Assembly (NCBI GenBank): GCA_964019135.1 | Contig: OZ025249.1 | Span: 10,900,039 to 10,964,038 of the forward strand | Length of the DNA stretch: 64,000 nucleotides | Direction: 5' to 3' | Source of the DNA: Arenicola marina | Lineage: Eukaryota > Annelida > Polychaeta > Arenicolidae | Part shown: positions 55,215-64,000 of the stretch, piece after piece | How positions within the stretch are numbered: the stretch's first letter is position 1 | How the letters are laid out: each line of letters starts with the position of its first letter | Position numbers and translations under genes: made by a program | The notes under the pieces: generated by a model | Database searches by the model: none | What the model saw: only the letters and a program-made list of their open reading frames with translations | What the model was told of the DNA's origin: nothing

Positions 55215-58200
55215 GGCTCCCAGCGGCCTATCTCGTGACGGGCTGCCTGGTTCACAGCGGGCTGTCTCGTGACGGACTGCCTGGTTGACAGTGGCCGGTC
55301 TAGTGACGGACTTCCTGGTTGACAGCGGCCTGTCTCGTGACGGACTGCCGGGTTCACAGCGGTATGTCTCGTGACGGACTGCCTGGTTCACAGCGGGGTG
55401 TCTCGTGACGGACTGCCCAGTTCACAGCGGGCTGTCTCGTGACGGACTGCCTGGTTCACAGCGGCCGGTCTAGTGACGGACATCCTGGTTCACAGCTGTC
55501 TGTTTCGTAAAGGACTGCTTGGTTCACAGCGGCCTGTCTCCAGACTAACTGCCCGGTTCACAGCGGTCTGTCTCGTGACGGACTTCTTGGTTGACAGCGG
55601 TATGTCTCGTGACGGACTGCCTGGTTCACAGCGGGCTGTCTCGTGACGGACTGCCTGGTTCACAGCGGGGTGTCTCGTGACGGACTGCCTGGTTTACAGC
55701 GGGCTGTCTCGTGACGGACTGCCTGGTTCACAGCGGCCGGTCTAGTGACAGACTGCCTTCTTCACAGTGGCCTGTTGTCTCGTGACGAAATTAGGTGAAG
55801 AAATTAGGCTAAGCATATCTGTTAGTGTACTGAACCAATAACGTCGGGGAAAGAGAGTATAAGGGTCTTGCCCGAATCGAGTAAACTTTTTTGCTAGCCT
55901 CGTGTCAGGTATTTTTTACGCCTGTGAGAATCGCGTGGATGTCGCGACTCGACCGTATGAGTATCGAGTGTTCGGAAGACATCGGACTGGCGAATCTTTA
56001 AGGGCTCCCAACGGCCTGGCTCGTGACTGGCTGCCTGGTTCACAGCGGCCTGTCTCGTGACTGGCTGCCTGGTTTACAGCGGCCTGTCTCATGACCGACT
56101 GCCTGGTTCACAGCGGGCTGTCTCGTGACGAACTGCCTGGTTCACAGCGGGCTGTCTCGTGACGGACTGCCTGGTTCACAGCGGCCTGTCTCGTGACGAA
56201 CTGCCTGGTTCACAAGGGCCGGTCTAGTGACGGACTTCCTGGTTGACAGCGGCCTGTCTCGTGACGGACTGCCTGGTTCACAGCGGTATGTCTCGTGACG
56301 GACTGCCTGGTTCACAGCGGGGTGTCTCGTGACGCACTGCCCAGTTCACAGCGGGCTGTCTCGTGACGGACTGCCTGGTTCACAGCGGCCGGTCTAGTGA
56401 CGGACTTCCTGGTTTACAGCTGTTTGTTTCGTGAAGGACTGCTTGGTTCACAGCGGCCTGTCTCCAGACTAACTGCCCGGTTCACAGCGGTCTGTCTCGT
56501 GACGGACTTCCTGGTTGACAGCGGTATGTCTCGTGACGGACTGCCTGGTTCACAGCGATCTGTCTCGTGACGGACTGCCTGGTTCACAGCGGGGTGTCTC
56601 GTGACGGACTGCCTGGTTTACAGCCGGCTGTCTCGTGACGGACTGCCTGGTTCACAGCGGCCGGTCTAGTGACGAACAGCCTGGTTCACAGCGGGCTGTC
56701 TCGTAACGGACTGCCTGGTTGGCTGCGGCTTGTCTCGTGACGGAGTACCTGGTTGACAGCGGGCTGTCTCGTGACGAACTGCCTGGTTTACAGCGGTCTG
56801 TCTCGATACTGACTGCCTGGTTTACAGCGGGCTGTCTCGTGACGGACTGCCTGGTTCACAGCGGGCTGTCTCGTGAAGGACTGCCTGGTTGGCTGCGGCT
56901 TGTCTCGTGACGGGCTACCTGGTTCACCGCGGCCTGTCTCGTGACGGACTGCCTGGTTCACAGCGGGGTGTCTCGTGACGGACTGCCTGGTTCACAGCGG
57001 TTTGTTTCGTGAAGGACTGCCTGGTTCACAGCGGTATGTCTCGTGACGGACTGCCTGGTTCACAGCGGCCTGTCTCGTGACAGACTGCCTTCTTCACAGC
57101 GGCCTGTTGTCTCGTGACGAAATTAGGTGAAGAAATTAGGCTAAGCATATCTGTTAATGTACTGAACCAATAACGTCGGGGAAAGAGAGTATAAGAGTCT
57201 TGCCCGGATCTAGTAAATTTTTCTGCTAGCCTCGTGTCACGTATTTTTTACCCCTGTGAGAATCGCGTGGATGTCGCGACTCGACCGTATGAGTATCGAG
57301 TGTTCGGAAGACATCGGACTGGCGAATCTTTAAGGGCTCTCAGCGGCCTGTCTCGTGAAGGACTGCCTGGTTGGCTGCGGCTTGTCTCGTGACGGGCTAC
57401 CTGGTTCACCGCGGCCTGTCTCGTGACGGACTGCCTGGTTCACAGCGGGGTGTCTCGTGACGGACTGCCTGGTTCACAGCGGTTTGTTTCGTGAAGGACT
57501 GCCTGGTTCACAGCGGTATGTCTCGTGACGGACTGCCTGGTTCACAGCGGGCTGTCTCGTGACGGACTGCCTTGTTCACAGCGGGGTGTCTCGTGACGGA
57601 CTGCCTGGTTCACAGCGGCCTGTCTCGTGACGGACTGCCTGGTTCACAGCGGCCGGTCTAGTGACAGACTGCCTTCTTCACAGTGGCCTGTTGTCTCGTG
57701 ACGAAATTGGGTGAAGAAATTAGGCTAAGCATATCTGTTAGTGTACTGAACCAATAACGTCGGGGAAAGAGAGTATAAGGGTCTTGCCCGAATCGAGTAA
57801 AGTTTTCTGCTAGCCTCGTGTCAGGTATTTTTTACGCCTGTGAGAATCGCGTGGATGTCGCGACTCGACCGTATGAGTATCGAGTGTTCGGAAGACATCG
57901 GACTGGCGAATCTTTAAGGGCTCTCAGCGGCCTGTCTCGTGACTGGCTGCCTGGTTCACAGCGGGCTGTCTCGTGACGGACTGCCTGGTTCACAGCGGGC
58001 TGTCTCGTGAAGGACTGCCTGGTTGGCTGCGACTTGTCTCGTGACGGGCTACCTGGTTCACAGCGGCCTGTCTCGTGACGGACTGCCTGGTTCACAGCGG
58101 GGTGTCTCGTGACGGACTGCCTGGTTCACAGCGGTTTGTTTCGTGAAGGACTGCCTGGTTCACAGCGGCATGTCTCGTGACGGACTGCCTGGTTCACAGC

Positions 58201-61200
58201 GGGCTGTCTCGTGACGGACTGCCTGGTTCACAGCGGGGTGCCTCGTGACGGACTGCCTGGTTCACAGCGGCCTGTCTCGTGACTGGCTGCCTGGTTTACA
58301 GCGGCCTGTCTCGTGACCGACTGCCTGGTTCACAGCGGGCTGTCTCGTGACCGACTGCCTGGTTCACAGCGGCCGGTCTAGTGACGGACATCCTGGTTCA
58401 CAGCTGTCTGTTTCGTAAAGGACTGCTTGGTTCACAGCGGCCTGTCTCCAGACTAACTGCCCGGTTCACAGCGGTCTGTCTCGTGACGGACTTCTTGGTT
58501 GACAGCGGTATGTCTCGTGACGGACTGCCTGGTTCACAGCGGGCTGTCTCGTGACGGACTGCCTGGTTCACAGCGGGGTGTCTCGTGACGGACTGCCTGG
58601 TTTACAGCGGGCTGTCTCGTGACGGACTGCCTGGTTCACAGCGGCCGGTCTAGTGACAGACTGCCTTCTTCACAGTGGCCTGTTGTCTCGTGACGAAATT
58701 AGGTGAAGAAATTAGGCTAAGCATATCTGTTAGTGTACTGAACCAATAACGTCGGGGAAAGAGAGTATAAGGGTCTTGCCCGAATCGAGTAAACTTTTTT
58801 GCTAGCCTCGTGTCAGGTATTTTTTACGCCTGTGAGAATCGCGTGGATGTCGCGACTCGACCGTATGAGTATCGAGTGTTCGGAAGACATCGGACTGGCG
58901 AATCTTTAAGGGCTCCCAACGGCCTGGCTCGTGACTGGCTGCCTGGTTCACAGCGGCCTGTCTCGTGACTGGCTGCCTGGTTTACAGCGGCCTGTCTCAT
59001 GACCGACTGCCTGGTTCACAGCGGGCTGTCTCGTGACGAACTGCCTGGTTCACAGCGGGCTGTCTCGTGACGGACTGCCTGGTTCACAGCGGCCTGTCTC
59101 GTGACGAACTGCCTGGTTCACAAGGGCCGGTCTAGTGACGGACTTCCTGGTTGACAGCGGCCTGTCTCGTGACGGACTGCCTGGTTCACAGCGGTATGTC
59201 TCGTGACGGACTGCCTGGTTCACAGCGGGGTGTCTCGTGACGCACTGCCCAGTTCACAGCGGGCTGTCTCGTGACGGACTGCCTGGTTCACAGCGGCCGG
59301 TCTAGTGACGGACTTCCTGGTTTACAGCTGTTTGTTTCGTGAAGGACTGCTTGGTTCACAGCGGCCTGTCTCCAGACTAACTGCCCGGTTCACAGCGGTC
59401 TGTCTCGTGACGGACTTCCTGGTTGACAGCGGTATGTCTCGTGACGGACTGCCTGGTTCACAGCGATCTGTCTCGTGACGGACTGCCTGGTTCACAGCGG
59501 GGTGTCTCGTGACGGACTGCCTGGTTTACAGCCGGCTGTCTCGTGACGGACTGCCTGGTTCACAGCGGCCGGTCTAGTGACGAACAGCCTGGTTCACAGC
59601 GGGCTGTCTCGTAACGGACTGCCTGGTTGGCTGCGGCTTGTCTCGTGACGGAGTACCTGGTTGACAGCGGGCTGTCTCGTGACGAACTGCCTGGTTTACA
59701 GCGGTCTGTCTCGATACTGACTGCCTGGTTTACAGCGGGCTGTCTCGTGACGGACTGCCTGGTTCACAGCGGGCTGTCTCGTGAAGGACTGCCTGGTTGG
59801 CTGCGGCTTGTCTCGTGACGGGCTACCTGGTTCACCGCGGCCTGTCTCGTGACGGACTGCCTGGTTCACAGCGGGGTGTCTCGTGACGGACTGCCTGGTT
59901 CACAGCGGTTTGTTTCGTGAAGGACTGCCTGGTTCACAGCGGTATGTCTCGTGACGGACTGCCTGGTTCACAGCGGCCTGTCTCGTGACAGACTGCCTTC
60001 TTCACAGCGGCCTGTTGTCTCGTGACGAAATTAGGTGAAGAAATTAGGCTAAGCATATCTGTTAATGTACTGAACCAATAACGTCGGGGAAAGAGAGTAT
60101 AAGAGTCTTGCCCGGATCTAGTAAATTTTTCTGCTAGCCTCGTGTCACGTATTTTTTACCCCTGTGAGAATCGCGTGGATGTCGCGACTCGACCGTATGA
60201 GTATCGAGTGTTCGGAAGACATCGGACTGGCGAATCTTTAAGGGCTCTCAGCGGCCTGTCTCGTGAAGGACTGCCTGGTTGGCTGCGGCTTGTCTCGTGA
60301 CGGGCTACCTGGTTCACCGCGGCCTGTCTCGTGACGGACTGCCTGGTTCACAGCGGGGTGTCTCGTGACGGACTGCCTGGTTCACAGCGGTTTGTTTCGT
60401 GAAGGACTGCCTGGTTCACAGCGGTATGTCTCGTGACGGACTGCCTGGTTCACAGCGGGCTGTCTCGTGACGGACTGCCTTGTTCACAGCGGGGTGTCTC
60501 GTGACGGACTGCCTGGTTCACAGCGGCCTGTCTCGTGACGGACTGCCTGGTTCACAGCGGCCGGTCTAGTGACAGACTGCCTTCTTCACAGTGGCCTGTT
60601 GTCTCGTGACGAAATTGGGTGAAGAAATTAGGCTAAGCATATCTGTTAGTGTACTGAACCAATAACGTCGGGGAAAGAGAGTATAAGGGTCTTGCCCGAA
60701 TCGAGTAAAGTTTTCTGCTAGCCTCGTGTCAGGTATTTTTTACGCCTGTGAGAATCGCGTGGATGTCGCGACTCGACCGTATGAGTATCGAGTGTTCGGA
60801 AGACATCGGACTGGCGAATCTTTAAGGGCTCTCAGCGGCCTGTCTCGTGACTGGCTGCCTGGTTCACAGCGGGCTGTCTCGTGACGGACTGCCTGGTTCA
60901 CAGCGGGCTGTCTCGTGAAGGACTGCCTGGTTGGCTGCGACTTGTCTCGTGACGGGCTACCTGGTTCACAGCGGCCTGTCTCGTGACGGACTGCCTGGTT
61001 CACAGCGGGGTGTCTCGTGACGGACTGCCTGGTTCACAGCGGTTTGTTTCGTGAAGGACTGCCTGGTTCACAGCGGCATGTCTCGTGACGGACTGCCTGG
61101 TTCACAGCGGGCTGTCTCGTGACGGACTGCCTGGTTCACAGCGGGGTGCCTCGTGACGGACTGGCTGGTTCACAGCGGCCTGTCTCGTGACTGGCTGCCT

Positions 61201-64000
61201 GGTTTACAGCGGCCTGTCTCGTGACCGACTGCCTGGTTCACAGCGGGCTGTCTCGTGACGGACTGCCTGGTTGGCTGCGGCTTGTCGCGTGAGGGGCTAC
61301 CTGGTTCACAGCGGGGTGTCTCGTGACGGACTGCCTGGTTCACAGCGGGCTGTCTCGTGACGGACTGCCTGGTTTACAGCGGGCTGTCTCGTGACGGACT
61401 GCCTGGTTGGCTGCGGCTTGTCGCGTGAGGGGCTACCTGGTTCACAGCGGGCTGTCTCGTGACGGACTGCCTGGTTCACAGCGGCCGGTCTAGTGACGAA
61501 CAGCCTGGTTCACAGCGGTCTGTCTCGATACTGACTGCCTGGTTCACAGCGGCCTGTCTCGTGACAGACTGCCTTCTTCACAGCGGCCTGTTGTCTCGTG
61601 ACGAAATTAGGTGAAGAAATTAGGCTAAGCATATCTGTTAATGTACTGAACCAATAACGTCGGGGAAAGAGAGTATAAGGGTCTTGCCCGGATCGAGTAT
61701 TTTTCTGCTAGCCTCGTGTCAGGTATTTTTTACGCCTGTGAGAATCGCGTGGATGTCGCGACTCGACCGTATGAGTATCGAGTGTTCGGAAGACACCGGA
61801 CTGGCGAATTATTAAGCTCTCCCAGCGGCCTGTCTCGTGACTGGCTGCCTGGTTCACAGCGGCCTGTCTCATGACCGACTGCCTGGTTTAGAGCGGGCTG
61901 TCTCGTGACGGACTGCCTGGTTCACAGCGGGCTGTCTCGTGACGGACTGCCTGGTTGGCTGCGGCTTGTCGCGTGAGGGGCTACCTGGTTCACCGCGGGC
62001 TGTCTCGTGACGGACTGCCTGGTTTACAGCCGTTTGCTTCGTGAAGGACTGCCTGGTTCACAGCGGTATGTCTCGTGACGGACTGAGTGGTTCACAGCGG
62101 GCTGTCTCGTGACGGACTGCCTGGTTCACAGCGGGCTGTCTCGTGACGGACTGCCTGGTTCACCGCGGGCTGTCTCGTGACGGACTGCCTGGTTCACAGT
62201 GGCCTGTCTCGTGACGGACTGCCTGGTTCACGGCGGTTTGTTTCGTGAAGGACTGCCTGCTTCACAGCGGTATGTCTTGTGACGGACTGCCTGGTTCACA
62301 GCGGGGTGTCTCGTGACGGACTGCCTGGTTCACAGCGGGCTGTCTCGTGACGGACTGCCTAGTTCACAGCGGCCTGTCTCGTGACGGACTGCCTGGTTGA
62401 CAGCGGCCGGTCTAGTGACGAACAGCCTGGTTCACAGCGGTCTGTCTCGATACTGACTGCCTGGTTCACAGCGGCCTGTCTCGTGACAGACTGCCTTCTT
62501 CACAGCGGCCTGTTGTCTCGTGACGAAATTAGGTGAAGAAATTAGGCTAAGCATGTCTGTTAATGTACTGAACCAATAACGTCGGGGAAAGAGAGTATAA
62601 GGGTCTTGCCCGGATCGAGTATTTTTCTGCTAGCCTCGTGTCAGGTATGTTTTATGCCTGTGAGAATCGCGTGGATGTCGCGAGTCGACCGTATGAGTAT
62701 CGAGTGTTCGGAAAACATCGGACTGGCGAATCTTTAAGGGCTCCCAGCGGCCTGTCTCGTGACTGGCTGCCTGGTTCATAGCGGCCTGTCTCATGACCGA
62801 CTGCCTGGTTCACAGCGGGCTGTCTCGTGACGGACTGCCTGGTTTACAGCGGGCTGTCTCGTGACGGACTGCCTGGTTGGCTGCGGCTTGTCGCGTGAGG
62901 GGCTACCTGGTTCACAGCGGGCTGTCTCGTGACGGACTGCCTGGTTTACAGCGATCTGTCTCGTGACGGACTGCCTGGTTCACAGTGGCCTGTCTCGTGA
63001 CGGACTGCCTGGTTCACAGCGGTTTGTTTCGTGAAGGACAGTCTGGTTCACAGCGGTATGTCTCGTGACGGACTGCCTGGTTCACAGCGGTATGTCATGT
63101 GACGAACCGCCTGGTTCACAGCGGGGTGTCTCGTGACGGACTGCCTGGTTCACAACGGGCTGTCTCGTGACGGACTGCCTGGTTCACAGCGGCCGGTCTA
63201 GTGACGGACTTCCTGGTTGACAGCGGCCTGTCTCGTGACGAACTGCCTGGTTTACAGCGGGGTGTCTCGTGACGGACTGCCCAGTTCACAGCGGGCTGTC
63301 TCTTGACGGACTGCCTGGTTCACAGCGGCCGGTCTAGTGACATACTTCCTGGTTCACAGCTGTTTGTTTCGTGAAGGACTGCTTGGTTCACAGCGGCCTG
63401 TCTCGTGACTGACTGCCTGGTTGACAGCGGCCTGTCTCCTGCCGGACTACCTCCTTCACAGCGGCCTGTCTGGAGACTGACTGCCTGGTTCATAGCGGCC
63501 TGTCTCGAGACTAACTGCCCGGTTCACAGTTGCCTGCTCCGTGACGGACTGCCTGGTTCACAGCGGCCTGTCTCGAGACTGCCTGCCTAGTTCACATCGG
63601 GCTGTCTCGTGACGGACTGCCTGGTTCACAGCGGCCTGTCTCGAGACTGACTGCCTGGTTCACAGCTGCCTGCTCCGTGACGCACTGCCTGGTTCACAGC
63701 GGCCTGTCTCGAGACTGCCTGCCTAGTTCACATCGGGCTGTCTCGTGACGGACTGCCTGGTTCACAGCGGGCTGTCTCGTAACGGACTGCCTGGTTCGCT
63801 GCGGCTTGTCTCGTGACGGAGTCCCTGGTTGACAGCGGGCTGCCGTGACGAGCTGCCTGGTTTACAGCGGTCTGCCTCGAGACTGACTGCCTGGTTCACA
63901 GCGGCCTGTCTCGAGACTAACTGCCCGGTTCACAGCGGTCTGTCTCGTGACGGATTGCCTGGTTTACAACGGCCTGTCTCGTGACGGACTGCCTGGTTTA
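55215..64000. repeat. 34-bp minisatellite with higher-order spacers, upstream of gene B
   Basis: More than 8.7 kb of 34-bp units (core CGTGACGGACTGCCTGGTTC), running off the right edge. A spacer of about 220 bp, starting ACGAAATTAGGTGAAGAAAT and containing GAGTATAAGGGTCTTGCCC, recurs at about 55012, 55795, 57120, 57703, 58696, 60028, 60611, 61610 and 62526. Unit variants (GGTCTAGTGACGGAC, TGGCTGCGGCTTG, TTTGTTTCGTGAAGG) are ordered within blocks. Beyond 63440 a GTCTCGAGACTGACTGCC variant takes over. ORFs in the array are incidental. Confidence 0.95.
55445..61255. repeat. 2,908-bp near-perfect tandem duplication within the array
   Basis: About 55445-58350 is repeated as about 58353-61255 at an offset of 2,908 bases, including spacers and unit order. 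ORFs at 56719-56910 and 59627-59818, and at 57832-58095 and 60740-61003, are identical. The only mismatch I noticed is near 58254/61162 (GACTGCC against GACTGGC). Confidence 0.9.

Noticed and set aside
55106..61003. Short ORFs of 60-87 codons in the 34-bp array, some duplicated exactly
   Set aside because: They follow the 102-base (3 x 34) periodicity of the satellite; duplication reflects the 2,908-bp repeat.
55215..64000. Regular repeats with intervening spacers, superficially like a CRISPR array
   Set aside because: Units are directly adjacent 34-bp variants, not repeat-spacer alternation, the DNA is animal nuclear DNA and no cas genes are present.

Overview
The window is nuclear DNA of an animal. 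It has spliced genes with GT-AG introns, extracellular-domain exons that begin and end in the same phase, a Ty3/Gypsy-type LTR retrotransposon, a LINE fragment, MITEs and many minisatellites. The gene content is a receptor-type tyrosine phosphatase whose ectodomain joins MEGF-type EGF, fucolectin/discoidin-like and fibronectin III domains. From general knowledge this suits a marine invertebrate, perhaps a lophotrochozoan such as a mollusc or brachiopod. The species cannot be fixed from the sequence. I saw no rRNA, tRNA or CRISPR array.

Two complete paralogous receptor genes lie head to tail on the minus strand. Gene A (ATG at 28370, stop at 4047) was assembled from 35 exons. Every junction keeps frame, giving 5,277 nt and 1,758 residues. 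Its order is signal peptide, Cys-rich EGF-like exon, fucolectin/F5-8C-like domain, short Cys-rich exon, three copies of an EGF-FN3-FN3 module, transmembrane helix, and tandem phosphatase domains D1 and D2. Gene B (ATG at 53360, stop at 32111) has 11 exons, 2,013 nt and 670 residues. It has the same signal peptide and ectodomain plan with one EGF-FN3-FN3 module. Its cytoplasmic part is not a phosphatase but an 89-residue tail with four tyrosines in ITIM/ITAM-like settings. The membrane-distal exons of A and B, and their introns, are close relatives. The membrane-proximal and cytoplasmic parts are not. This is the pattern of a paired receptor set: one member able to remove phosphotyrosine, the other able to carry it. 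Bases 1-230 resemble the upstream regions of A and B, so a third gene probably starts just beyond the left edge.

Layout: 1-230 upstream region of a presumed third gene; 231-4046 intergenic; 4047-28370 gene A, with a 69-bp minisatellite (4971-6833) grown from the exon/intron border of its D2 domain; 28371-31220 gene A promoter and upstream minisatellites; 31221-32110 3' flank of gene B; 32111-53360 gene B, whose intron 1 holds an LTR retrotransposon (41505-46721) and whose intron before the transmembrane exon holds a 19-bp minisatellite (32786-34212); 53361-64000 gene B promoter and a large 34-bp minisatellite with higher-order structure, including a near-perfect 2,908-bp duplication.
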